This document shows positions 16,434-24,909 of a DNA stretch of 64,000 bases, piece after piece; position 1 is the stretch's first letter; the number at the start of each line of letters is the position of its first letter. Location: assembly GCA_900314825.1 (NCBI GenBank), contig OMWS01000011.1:1-64000 (forward strand), read 5' to 3'. A program made the translations under genes and the position numbers. The notes below the pieces were generated by a model. It made no database searches and had not been told where the DNA came from. It was given only the letters and a program-made list of their open reading frames with translations. The DNA comes from an uncultured Veillonellaceae bacterium (lineage in GTDB: Bacteria; Bacillota; Negativicutes; Selenomonadales; Selenomonadaceae).

Positions 16434-19400
16434 GCCAATCGACCTCCTTCATCTTGCGGACGACGACGAGCTGGTCGCGTTGGTTGCCGGTCGGTCCGTA
16501 GTAATTGAACCCGTAGGAAAGCTGTCCGTAGCCGCCGATCATGTGCGTCGGCTTCATGTGGATGCGGGTCGGCGTATTGTGCGTGCCACCGCGCGTCTTC
16601 GAGAGCGGCGAGCCCGGCACGTTGATGTGGCGATCCTGCGCGTGGTGCATGTAGACGATGCCACGCGGCAGGCGCGGGCTCACGACGGCGCGCGACGTGA
16701 CGACGCCGTTCTTGTTGTAGAGCTCGACCCAGTCGTTATCTTTCACGCCGATGGCTTCCGCGTCTTTCTCGCTGAGCCAGACGGTCTGGCCGCCGCGGAA
16801 CAGCGTGAGCATCTGCTGGCTGTCGAAATACATGCTGTGCGTGCTCCACTTGTTGTGCGGCGTGAGGTACTTCAGCGTGATCTCGGGCTGGCCGCCGACG
16901 AGCTTCTTGAGCGGGGCATAGGAAAGGATGGGTTTGAATGTCGCCATCTGCTCGCCCCACTCGGCCATCATCTCGTGGTCGAGGTAGTACTGCTGGCGGC
17001 CCGTATTCGTGCGGAACGGGATGAGCTGCTCGATGCTCGTCGTGAACGGGCTGAAGCGGCGGCCGCCCTGGCTCGAGCCGGTGAAGCTCGGCGACGTGAT
17101 CGTCGGCTGCGGCTGCGCGACGATCTTGTCGAACGTGATGAGGTCGCCTTCACGCTCTTTTGCGAGTTCCGTGAGATTCGAGAGGCCGGTTGCGCCTTCC
17201 ATTTTTTCCCATGCGCGGACGGCGACGGCGCCATTCGTCGTCGTCGAGAGCGCGAGCACAGCTTCGCAGGCGTTCCGTGCCGTGAGGAGCGACGGCATGC
17301 CTTTTGCGATACTCGTGTCGTCTTCGACGACGCCGAGTTTTTCCTGGAGGTACGCGTATTCCTTCGCGAGCGGCCATGCGCAGCCTTTCGTGCCCGCGCC
17401 ATGGTCGCGGACATTCGGGCCGAGCGCGCGCTGGCGCTCTGCAAGCGTCTGATAGTCGCGCGTGACGGGGACGAGCTGCGGCATCGTCTTGCCGGGGATC
17501 GGCTCGCACTCGCCGCGGCTCCAGTCGCGGATTTTGCCCTGCGGCTGTGCGAGCTCGCCCTCCGTGTCATGCTGGATCGGCATGGCGACGAGGTCTTCAT
17601 ACGGCTGCATGTCGATTTCTTTCGCGAGTTTCGACACGGCTTCGCCGAGCGTCATGAAGATATCCCAGTCGCTCTTGACGTCCCACGCGCAATCGACGGC
17701 CGCCTGGAACGGATGGACGAATGGATGCATATCCGTCGACGAGAGGTCGTCTTTCTCATACCATGTCGCCGTCGGCAGCACGATGTCGGAGTAGAGCGCC
17801 GTGCCTGCCATGCGGAAATCGAGGTCGATGAGGAGGTCGAGCTTGCCGATGCCAGGCTGGTCGCGCCACTGGATCTCCTGCGGCTTCTCCTCGCATTCTT
17901 CTTCTTCGAACAGGCCGTTCTTCGTGCCGAGCAGGTATTTCAGGAAATATTCGTGGCCTTTCGACGACGATGTGATGAGGTTTGCGCGCCAGACGAAGAG
18001 GTTGCGCGGGAAGTTCTCGGGCGCATCCGGGTCTTCGACAGCAAAGTGCAACTTCTTGTCCTTGAGCTGTTGCGCGACGAATTTTTTCATCGAGTCAACA
18101 TCCGTGCAGCCCGCAGCTTTCGCGGCGTCGCGGATGGCCTGGCCGCCCTGGTTGAACGTCGGGTAGCTCGGCAGCCAGCCGAGGCGCGCGGCGAGTACGT
18201 TGTAGTCGCCGGGGTGGCGGTAGCGCGCGTGCTTCATGAGCGGCGAGACGAGCTCGTCGTCATCGATCTCCTCCGAGCGCCACTGATCCGTCGCGAAGTA
18301 GAAGAACGACGTGGAGTTCTGCAGGCGGGGCGGCTTCTGCCAGTCACCCCCCGTCATGATGGCCTGCCAGCCTTCGACGGGGCGGAGTTTTTCCTGACCG
18401 ACGTAGTGCGCCCAGCCGCCGCCGTTCTTGCCTTCGCAGCCCGTGAACATGAGGAGGTTCAGCACCGTGCGATAGATGATATCGGCGTGGTACCAATGAT
18501 TGATGCCGCCGCCCATGATGATCATGGAACGGCCGTGCGTCTTGATGGCGTTGTCGGCGAACTCGCGCGCCGTGCGGATGACGAGCTCCGGCGTGAGACC
18601 CGTGTAGCGCTCCTGCCAAGCTGGCGTGTACGGCGTGTCGTCTTCGTACGACGTCGCTGCTTCGCCGCCAAGGCCGCGGTCGATGCCGTAGTTCGCCATG
18701 ATGAGGTCAAAGACCGTCGTGCATTTCACGGGGCCGTCCTTCGTCTCGATGACTTTGACGGGGACGGCACGCGCGATCGTGCGATTCTCGCGTTCGTCGC
18801 CGAAGTACGGGAACGAGAGCACGGCCGTGTCGTCATTGTCATCAATAAGCGACAGGCGCGGGTCGATGGCAGCGCCCGTGTCGCGGTCTTCCTCGCGCAG
18901 GTTCCATTTCGATTTGTCGCCCCAGCGGTCGCCGAGCGTGCCGTTCGGCACGACGAGCTTGTTTGTTTTTTCATCGAGCACATAATATTGGAAGGCCGCG
19001 TGCTTGTCCGTGCGTCCGAGATCCGTGCCGTCGAGCAGGCGGCCGGGCACGAGCTTGCCGTCTTCCTCCTCGATGCGCACGAGGAACGGCATATCCGTGT
19101 ATTTCTTCGCGTAGTCGATGAATTCGGCGGCCGGCGTGCCGAAGTAATATTCGCGCAAGATGACGTGGCCCATGGCCATGGCGAGCGCGCCGTCGCTTCC
19201 GGCTTTGAGGTTCAGCCACGTGTCGGCAGCCGTCGTCGACTCAGCGTAGTCCGGCGAGACGGAGACGACCTTCGTGCCCTTGTAGCGCACTTCCGTGAGG
19301 AAATGCGCGTCCGGCGTGCGCGTCAGCGGCACGTTCGAGCCCCACGTGATGATGTAGCCGGCGTTGTACCAGTCGCTCGACTCTGGCGAATCCGTCTGGT

Positions 19401-20097
19401 CGCCCCAGACCTGCGGGCTTGCGGGCGGCAGATCGGCGTACCAATCATAGAAGCTCAGCGCTGCGCCGCCCATCATGTTGATGAAGCGCGCGCCAGCCGC
19501 GTAGCTCAGCATCGACATCGCCGGGATGACGGAGAAGCCGAAGTTGCGGTCCGGGCCGTATTTCTGCACGGTGTAGAGGAGCGAGGCCGCGATGAGCTCG
19601 CTGACCTCGTCCCACGACGAGCGCACGAAGCCGCCCATGCCGCGCGCCTGCTTGTACGAGCGCGACTTTTCTGGATTTTCCGCGATCGTCTTCCACGCTT
19701 CGAGCGCGTTCTTCGCCTTCGGGCGCGCTTCGCGCCAGAGGCGGATGAGTTCGCCGCGCACGTACGGATACTTCACGCGCAGCGGGCTGTAGAGATACCA
19801 CGAGAACGACGCGCCGCGCGGGCAGCCGCGCGGTTCGAAGTCCGGCATGTCAGGGTCCGTCTCCGGGTAGTCGTGGTTCTGGTTTTCCCACGCGACGAGG
19901 CCGTCTTTGACGAAGACGTTCCAGCTGCACGAGCCCGTGCAGTTCACGCCGTGCGTCGTGCGCACAGCCTTGTCATACGACCAGCGGCCGCGGTAGAAAT
20001 CTTCCCAGCCGCGTCCGCCTTCCTTCGTTTCCGCACGTCCGTCCGCCGTCTTCTCGACGGGGCTCACGTAGCGGAACTTTTCCCACAGATGATGCAT
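16423..20097 (-). CDS. narG: Respiratory nitrate reductase alpha subunit NarG
   Basis: Catalytic Mo-bisMGD subunit (1224 aa) reducing nitrate to nitrite at the cytoplasmic face of the membrane. The N-terminal FS0 cluster ligands are His and three Cys in STHGVNCTGSCSW ... EPRGCPRGASFSWY, the membrane-bound NarG pattern. Downstream molybdopterin-binding segments such as YNAGYIITWGSNVPLTRTPDAH and MGGGINHWYHAD are present. Length matches typical NarG (about 1220-1250). AGGAGGG precedes the ATG. The gene is 49 bp behind fnr and probably shares its transcript. Cofactor biosynthesis genes are not in the window. Confidence 0.96.
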   Translation of the reverse strand: MHHLWEKFRYVSPVEKTADGRAETKEGGRGWEDFYRGRWSYDKAVRTTHGVNCTGSCSWNVFVKDGLVAWENQNHDYPETDPDMPDFEPRGCPRGASFSWYLYSPLRVKYPYVRGELIRLWREARPKAKNALEAWKTIAENPEKSRSYKQARGMGGFVRSSWDEVSELIAASLLYTVQKYGPDRNFGFSVIPAMSMLSYAAGARFINMMGGAALSFYDWYADLPPASPQVWGDQTDSPESSDWYNAGYIITWGSNVPLTRTPDAHFLTEVRYKGTKVVSVSPDYAESTTAADTWLNLKAGSDGALAMAMGHVILREYYFGTPAAEFIDYAKKYTDMPFLVRIEEEDGKLVPGRLLDGTDLGRTDKHAAFQYYVLDEKTNKLVVPNGTLGDRWGDKSKWNLREEDRDTGAAIDPRLSLIDDNDDTAVLSFPYFGDERENRTIARAVPVKVIETKDGPVKCTTVFDLIMANYGIDRGLGGEAATSYEDDTPYTPAWQERYTGLTPELVIRTAREFADNAIKTHGRSMIIMGGGINHWYHADIIYRTVLNLLMFTGCEGKNGGGWAHYVGQEKLRPVEGWQAIMTGGDWQKPPRLQNSTSFFYFATDQWRSEEIDDDELVSPLMKHARYRHPGDYNVLAARLGWLPSYPTFNQGGQAIRDAAKAAGCTDVDSMKKFVAQQLKDKKLHFAVEDPDAPENFPRNLFVWRANLITSSSKGHEYFLKYLLGTKNGLFEEEECEEKPQEIQWRDQPGIGKLDLLIDLDFRMAGTALYSDIVLPTATWYEKDDLSSTDMHPFVHPFQAAVDCAWDVKSDWDIFMTLGEAVSKLAKEIDMQPYEDLVAMPIQHDTEGELAQPQGKIRDWSRGECEPIPGKTMPQLVPVTRDYQTLAERQRALGPNVRDHGAGTKGCAWPLAKEYAYLQEKLGVVEDDTSIAKGMPSLLTARNACEAVLALSTTTNGAVAVRAWEKMEGATGLSNLTELAKEREGDLITFDKIVAQPQPTITSPSFTGSSQGGRRFSPFTTSIEQLIPFRTNTGRQQYYLDHEMMAEWGEQMATFKPILSYAPLKKLVGGQPEITLKYLTPHNKWSTHSMYFDSQQMLTLFRGGQTVWLSEKDAEAIGVKDNDWVELYNKNGVVTSRAVVSPRLPRGIVYMHHAQDRHINVPGSPLSKTRGGTHNTPTRIHMKPTHMIGGYGQLSYGFNYYGPTGNQRDQLVVVRKMKEVDWLED

Positions 20098-20146
20098 GGT
20101 CAGCCCTCCTATGAAGATTGGATGGTTTCCAAAATGGCTTCTAAGC

Positions 20147-20821
20147 TTACTCGATATTGCAGCAGTCCGCGTCGCAGCCCTCGCACTCGATCGCTGCTTC
20201 GAGCGCGGCGCGGTCGAGAATGAGGAGATGCTTGCCGCGGCTCTCGACGACGCCTTCGCGCTTGAGTTCCGACAGCATGCGATTCAGGCTTTCGCGCGTC
20301 GTCGCCGAAAAATTCGCGAGCTCCTGGTTCGTGAACGGCACGGAGATGAAGATGCCCTCGGCCGTCTGCTGTCCGTAGCTTTTCGCCATGCGCAGGAGCG
20401 TCGAGCACAGCGCGCCTTTCTTTCCATAAAGGATGAGGTCGCGGAACTTCGTGTGCTGCTTGCGCATATGCTGGCTGATGATCGTCAGCATGTCGTACGC
20501 GAGTTGCGGCTTGCGCCGGAGATAATCATCGAGCACGTCGAGGCGGATCTCATAGACTTCGGCGCGCGTCTTCGCGACGGCGTTGAAGAGATACGTGTCG
20601 CCGACGTGGCACAGCACTTGCTCGCCGAGGATGCTGCCGCAGCGCGCGAGCCGCAGCGACAGCGTGCGGCCGGAGCAGACGCTCTTCGAGACGCAAATTT
20701 GCCCACTGCGCACGATATAAAAAAATTGAGCTTCATCGCCTTCGGCGAACAGCGTTTCATTTTTGTCCACCTTGCGAATGCGGCCGGGAATCTCGTAGAG
20801 CTTCCGGACCATCGATTCCAT
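20147..20821 (-). CDS. fnr: FNR/CRP-family regulator with C-terminal cysteine cluster (Bacillus-type FNR)
   Basis: Oxygen-sensing transcription factor candidate (224 aa). It has the cyclic-nucleotide-binding beta-roll (residues about 10-110), a long dimer helix, and a C-terminal HTH with recognition helix FSATTRESLNRMLSELKREG. No N-terminal Cys cluster of the E. coli type exists. Instead the last 12 residues carry Cys213, Cys216, Cys220 and Cys221. The spacing C-x2-C-x4-C equals that of Bacillus subtilis Fnr (Cys227/230/235), which holds a 4Fe-4S cluster there. The start at 20821 has AGGGGG 7 nt upstream. It heads the narGHJI run and diverges from narK. Confidence 0.9.
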   Translation of the reverse strand: MESMVRKLYEIPGRIRKVDKNETLFAEGDEAQFFYIVRSGQICVSKSVCSGRTLSLRLARCGSILGEQVLCHVGDTYLFNAVAKTRAEVYEIRLDVLDDYLRRKPQLAYDMLTIISQHMRKQHTKFRDLILYGKKGALCSTLLRMAKSYGQQTAEGIFISVPFTNQELANFSATTRESLNRMLSELKREGVVESRGKHLLILDRAALEAAIECEGCDADCCNIE

Positions 20822-20876
20822 GCAAACGCCCCCTTGCACGAATGTTCTCGTTTTGTCGGCTTTCTTTTAAAAACTC

Positions 20877-20957
20877 ACTATAACAATAGAATATCGGAAT
20901 CTTTTCAGAAATACTGTGATAAATCACACATACAATGAGAAATTGTTTGCATATAAT
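20877..20957 (+). promoter_or_regulatory. fnr/narK intergenic control region with FNR-like palindrome at about -41.5 of narK
   Basis: The perfect palindrome TGTGATAAATCACA (20915..20928) is centred at 20921.5. A TATAAT -10 box for narK lies at 20952..20957, giving a likely start of transcription near 20963 and a site at about -41.5, the class II FNR activation position. No good -35 box is present. On the other strand, candidate -10 boxes for fnr (TATAGT, TATTGT) lie at 20877..20888. Confidence 0.65.
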
Positions 20958-21019
20958 TTTTTTCAGAAAGCACCGCATTCATTCGCATCTCGGAAAGAAT
21001 CAAGAAGGAGAGAACCAAG

Positions 21020-22366
21020 ATGACAAAAAGCACACCTGCGGGCCTGCCGGAGGACGGCGCGTCGCGCAAGGAAATCCTCGCAAAGTGGCAGCCGGAGAAC
21101 CAGGAATTCTGGGAGCGCTTCGGCAAAAAGATCGCGAAGGAAAATCTCTACGTCTCGACAGGCGCGCTGACGCTCGCATTCTGCGTCTGGACGCTCTGGG
21201 CGACCGTCGCCTCGCGTCTCAATAGCGTCGGCTTCGCGTTTGCTGACAGCGAGCTTTTCACGCTCGCGGCGCTCCCAGGCCTCATCGGCGCGACAGGGCG
21301 TCTCTTTTACACGTATATGCCGGCAATCGTCGGCGGCAAGAACTGGACGTTTCTCACGACGGCCATCCTCATCGTGCCGCTCATCGGCCTCGGCCGCGCA
21401 GTAGAGGACCCGACGACATCGTACGGCACGTTCTGCCTGCTCGTCTCGCTCCTCGGCATCGCGGGCGCGAACTTCTCGTCGTCCATGTCGAACATCGGCT
21501 TCTTCTTCCCGAAATCCCAGAAGGGCACGGCGCTCGGCATCAACGCCGGCGTCGGCAACCTCGGCGTCTCGATCGTCTACCTCGTCGCGCCGCTCGCCAT
21601 CGGCACCGGCCTCCTCGCGCCGCTGTTCGGTGATCCGCAGAAGACGGCGATGGGCAGTGTGATTTATCTCCAGAATGCATGCTACGTCTGGATCATCCCG
21701 ATCATCATCGCGCTCTTTGCCATCTGGAAGTGGATGGACAACCTGCCAATCCCGCGCCAGAGCCCGCAGGTCATGTTCTCGATCTTCGGCAAAAAGCACA
21801 CGTGGCTCATGACGTGGATCTACACGTGCGGCTTCGGTGCGTTCATCGGTTACTCCGTCGCGTTCGGCCTGCTCGCTTCGAAAGAATTCCCAGAAGTGCA
21901 GTTCACGTACGCCGCGTTCCTCGGCCCGTTCCTCGGCGCCGGCGTGCGCCCGTTCGGCGGTTGGCTGTCGGATAAGATCGACAGCGGCTCGATCGTCACG
22001 TTCTTCGCGCTCATCGGCATGTTCGTCGCGTCGATCCTCGTGCTCATCGGCGTGCAGAACCACAGCTTCCTCATGTTCTTCGTGATGTTCCTCGTGCTGT
22101 TCTTCATGACGGGCTTCGTCACGGGCTCGTCGTTCCGCATGATCCCGTACATCTTCAATGACCAGTTCCAGGCTTCGCTCGTCACGGGCTTCACGGCGGC
22201 CATCGGTGCTTACGGCGCGTTCCTCGTGCCGAAAATCTTCGGCTGGTCGTACGCGAGCTTCGGCGCTGTCGCGCCCGCGTTCTACATCCTCTCGGGCTTC
22301 ACGTTCCTCACGATCATCATCACGTGGTATTTCTACGTCCGCAAGGGCGCAGGGATGCACTGCTAA
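21020..22366 (+). CDS. narK: NarK-type nitrate/nitrite transporter (MFS, NNP family)
   Basis: Inner-membrane transporter (448 aa, 12 helices) for nitrate uptake and/or nitrite exchange. The NNP signature is clear twice: GIAGANFSSSMSNIGFFFPKSQKGTALGINAGVGNLG in the first half and a comparable FMTGFVTGSSFRMIPYIF in the second. Conserved Arg residues for the anion sit in GATGRLFYTY and FVTGSSFRM. The 45-residue soluble N-terminus (ILAKWQPENQEFWERFGKKIA) is typical of this group. AAGGAG precedes the ATG. It is divergent from fnr-narGHJI and probably FNR-activated. Confidence 0.93.
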   Translation: MTKSTPAGLPEDGASRKEILAKWQPENQEFWERFGKKIAKENLYVSTGALTLAFCVWTLWATVASRLNSVGFAFADSELFTLAALPGLIGATGRLFYTYMPAIVGGKNWTFLTTAILIVPLIGLGRAVEDPTTSYGTFCLLVSLLGIAGANFSSSMSNIGFFFPKSQKGTALGINAGVGNLGVSIVYLVAPLAIGTGLLAPLFGDPQKTAMGSVIYLQNACYVWIIPIIIALFAIWKWMDNLPIPRQSPQVMFSIFGKKHTWLMTWIYTCGFGAFIGYSVAFGLLASKEFPEVQFTYAAFLGPFLGAGVRPFGGWLSDKIDSGSIVTFFALIGMFVASILVLIGVQNHSFLMFFVMFLVLFFMTGFVTGSSFRMIPYIFNDQFQASLVTGFTAAIGAYGAFLVPKIFGWSYASFGAVAPAFYILSGFTFLTIIITWYFYVRKGAGMHC

Positions 22367-22402
22367 ATCTTGCATAAATAGAGCTGTTGCAGTTCATTCG
22401 TT

Positions 22403-22557
22403 CTACGCCTCCCCCTTTGGGGGAGGTGCCCCGAAGGGGCGGAGAGGGTAACGACGTAACGCGATTCTCAATCCTTTCAAAAGGACTGAGAATTTCAAAC
22501 GGCGTTACCCTCTCAGTCGCCCTACGGGCGCCAGCTCCCCCAGAGGGGGAGCCGTAG
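22403..22557. repeat. Modular palindromic intergenic repeat, type A
   Basis: Outer arms CTACGCCTCCCCCTTT and CCCCCAGAGGGGGAGCCGTAG. Left inner hairpin GCCCCGAAGGGGC, right inner hairpin CGCCCTACGGGCG. The GGAGAGGGTAACG / CGTTACCCTCTC arms flank a central hairpin, ATTCTCAATCCTTT / AAAGGACTGAGAAT. It lies between narK and the methyltransferase gene. Confidence 0.8.
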
Positions 22558-22657
22558 ATAGAGAACTGCGACGGCTCTTTTTGAATGCTTATCCAAATTC
22601 GCAAGAAGGAAAATCGCATCGCGGGACGAATTAAAAGAAGAGAAGGAGGCGGACTCT

Positions 22658-23359
22658 ATGAAGGGCAACGCGGCGGCGCGCGCAGCAAATGTTCACGAGG
22701 CTTACGAATTCGTCGGCGGCCGGATGTCGCATCCATACGACGACATGATGGCGGGCGCGACGTGGCTCGGGCGTCTGGCGCTCAGAGTGTTCTGGCAGCT
22801 GCCGCCCGAGTCGTACCTCGCCTTCCGCGCGCAGATGTTCGATGGCCTGCCAAAAGCATTTTGCGGCCGCCTGCTCGAAGTCCCCGTCGGCACGGGCGTG
22901 CTGTCGCTGCCGCATTATCGCGCATTTCCATCTGCGGACATCACGTGCCTCGATTACTCGGCGAATATGCTCGGCGTCGCGGAGCAGCGAGCAGAGGCGC
23001 TCGGCCTCAAAAACATCCGCTTCCATCAAGGCGATATCGCTCATCTGCCGTATGAGGACCAGACATTTGATCTCGTGCTCTCCATCGACGGCCTGCACGC
23101 CGTGCCGGACAAGGAAGCGGCGCTCCGGGAAATTCGCCGTGCGCTGAAACCCGGCGGCACGTTCACGGGCTGCGTCTACATCCGCGGCGAGAACGCGTTT
23201 ACCGACCTGTTCGTCCAGACGTTTTGCACATGGCGCGGCTACTTCACGCCGCCGTTCGATGACTTTGCGTCGCTTCATTCGCATCTCGGTCGATATTTTA
23301 CCGGCGTCAAGCTCACGCACGTCGGCGCGTTTGCGGGCTTCACGTGCAAGAAAGCATAA
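22658..23359 (+). CDS. Class I SAM-dependent methyltransferase
   Basis: Soluble Rossmann-fold methyltransferase of 233 residues. It has the glycine-rich SAM motif I in a variant form (LLEVPVGTGVLSLPHY), motif II acidic residue (ITCLDYSANMLGVAEQRA), a G-D-I motif (FHQGDIAHLPYEDQTFDLVLSIDGLH) and post-II KPGGTF. This resembles UbiE/Methyltransf_11 proteins. AGGAGG precedes the ATG. It stands alone between the repeat element and a terminator, so the substrate cannot be inferred; quinone or small-molecule methylation is only one option. Confidence 0.85.
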   Translation: MKGNAAARAANVHEAYEFVGGRMSHPYDDMMAGATWLGRLALRVFWQLPPESYLAFRAQMFDGLPKAFCGRLLEVPVGTGVLSLPHYRAFPSADITCLDYSANMLGVAEQRAEALGLKNIRFHQGDIAHLPYEDQTFDLVLSIDGLHAVPDKEAALREIRRALKPGGTFTGCVYIRGENAFTDLFVQTFCTWRGYFTPPFDDFASLHSHLGRYFTGVKLTHVGAFAGFTCKKA

Positions 23360-23380
23360 CTGCATACAGAAACAAGAAAG

Positions 23381-23419
23381 CGCGGCTTCCGTACTTCGTG
23401 TTCGGGAATCGCGTTTTTT
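23381..23419 (+). terminator. Terminator after the methyltransferase gene
   Basis: CGCGGCTTCC (23381..23390) pairs imperfectly with GGGAATCGCG (23404..23413) and is followed by T6. Confidence 0.65.
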
Positions 23420-23467
23420 GTCGTGTTTGGAATAGATATTTTCTATGACATCATGAAAACAAATAAT

Positions 23468-23496
23468 TTGAATTTATAGGACACCCGTGCTACAAT
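23468..23496 (+). promoter_or_regulatory. Sigma-A-type promoter of the first ndh gene
   Basis: TTGAAT (23468..23473), exactly 17 bp, TACAAT (23491..23496). The ndh start codon is 78 bp downstream of the -10 box. No obvious operator palindrome is seen here, in contrast to the second ndh gene. Confidence 0.65.
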
Positions 23497-23573
23497 AACC
23501 ATGTGAAGAAAAGAACGTAACGCAATCGAGGAGATTGCGCGGAAATCATACGACATGGCAGGAGGACGTCATC

Positions 23574-24824
23574 ATGGAAAAAGCAGCAGAAATCGTCATC
23601 GTTGGTGCTGGCATCGGCGGCGTGCGCGCCGCGCAGGAATTCGCAGGGAAGCCCGGCGTGCATGTCACGCTGATCGACCGCAACAACTACCAGCTGTTCC
23701 CGCCGCTCCTCTACCAGGTCTCGACGGCGACGCTCGCGACGGGCGAGATCGCGTTCCCCGTGCGCGAATTCTTCCGCGACTGCGACAACGTCGACTTTTG
23801 TCTCGGCGACGTCACGGGGTTTGACACGAAGGGCAAGGCCGTCCTGACGAAAGACCGTTGCATCCCGTATGACGCGCTCATCATCGCGACGGGCTCGACG
23901 ACGAACTTCTTCGGCAATGAAAATGTCGCGAAGCACGCGTTCCCGATGAAGACGATGCAGGAAGCGCTCGACATCCGCAACCAGCTCATCCGCTGCCTCG
24001 AGCTCGCCGATCAGGAAAGCGACCCCGTACGCCGCAAAGAACTCTTGACGTTCGTCTGCGTCGGCGGCGGCCCGACGGGCGTCGAGGAGGCCGGGGCCAT
24101 CTCGGAGCTCATCTACAAATCCATGCGTCGTGATTACCATCACCTCGATTTCTCCGAAGTCGACATCAAGATCCTCGAAGGCTCGCCGCGCCTGCTCGCG
24201 ATGATGCCGGAAAAACTCAGCGAGGACACGGCAAACCTGCTGCGCAAGAAAAAAGTCGACGTGCGCCTGCAGACGATCGTCACGGACTATGATGGCCACA
24301 CGCTGACGCTGAAGAGCGGCGAAAAGATCCAGGCGGCGACGGTCATCTGGGCGGCTGGCGTCAAGGCACAACCCGTCGTCGCGGCACTCGATGCAGACTA
24401 CGACCGCGGCGGCCGCATCATCGTGAACAAAGACCTCTCGGTCAAGGGTCTGCCGCATGTCTACGCGATCGGTGACAGCGCAAGCTTCGTGCCGGAGCCA
24501 GGTGCGCGCCCGCTCGCGACCGTTGCACCAGTTGCAATGAAACAGGGCATTCGTTGCGCGCAGAACATCCTCGCAAAGCTCGAGGGTTGCGAACCCGAGA
24601 CGTTCGTCTACAAAGACATGGGCGCCATGGCGACGATCGGCCGCAGCTCGGCCGTGCTCGCGACGGGCAAGCTCCAGATGAAGGGCTTCCTCGCTTGGTC
24701 GGCTTGGCTCTGGGTGCATCTCATCCGCCTCGCCGGCACGTACGCGAACGTCTCCGTCGCGCTCAAATGGGTGTTGAATTATTTCAACAACGCCCGCCTC
24801 GGCCGCATCATCGTCGAACGGTAA
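23574..24824 (+). CDS. ndh: Type II NADH:quinone dehydrogenase (NDH-2), copy 1
   Basis: Peripheral membrane flavoprotein (416 aa) passing electrons from NADH to quinone without proton pumping. FAD-binding GAGIGG near residue 11, NADH-binding VGGGPTGVE in the middle, and the second FAD motif YAIGDSASF all appear in order. The quinone-site region PLLYQVSTATLATGEIAFPVR is typical of NDH-2. A hydrophobic C-terminal stretch (GFLAWSAWLWVHLIRLAG) suits membrane attachment. AGGAGG supports the ATG at 23574 over the in-frame ATG at 23535. It could supply electrons to the nearby quinol-oxidising nitrate reductase. A paralogue starts at 63038. Confidence 0.93.
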   Translation: MEKAAEIVIVGAGIGGVRAAQEFAGKPGVHVTLIDRNNYQLFPPLLYQVSTATLATGEIAFPVREFFRDCDNVDFCLGDVTGFDTKGKAVLTKDRCIPYDALIIATGSTTNFFGNENVAKHAFPMKTMQEALDIRNQLIRCLELADQESDPVRRKELLTFVCVGGGPTGVEEAGAISELIYKSMRRDYHHLDFSEVDIKILEGSPRLLAMMPEKLSEDTANLLRKKKVDVRLQTIVTDYDGHTLTLKSGEKIQAATVIWAAGVKAQPVVAALDADYDRGGRIIVNKDLSVKGLPHVYAIGDSASFVPEPGARPLATVAPVAMKQGIRCAQNILAKLEGCEPETFVYKDMGAMATIGRSSAVLATGKLQMKGFLAWSAWLWVHLIRLAGTYANVSVALKWVLNYFNNARLGRIIVER

Positions 24825-24844
24825 AAGTTCCTCAAGGCAAAGCA

Positions 24845-24884
24845 AAGCGTCCGCCAGTACGAATTTGTGCTGGCGGACGCTTTT
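24845..24884. terminator. Bidirectional terminator between ndh and lysA
   Basis: A perfect 13-bp stem AAGCGTCCGCCAG / CTGGCGGACGCTT (24845..24857 with 24870..24882) with T-runs on both strands, between convergent genes. Confidence 0.85.
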
Positions 24885-24909
24885 GCGTTCGTGCATTCAA
24901 TGAAAAATA

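Noticed and set aside
16384-20223. A 1279-codon open frame on the plus strand, antisense to narG, and similar long antisense frames opposite many genes
   Set aside because: It is a by-product of high GC and codon bias. The translation is Arg/Ala/His-rich with no family pattern, while the minus strand encodes an unmistakable NarG.
22403-22557. Repeat elements considered as CRISPR repeats or tRNA-like structures
   Set aside because: They are dispersed single copies with internal palindromes, not a regular repeat-spacer array, and they lack tRNA landmarks.
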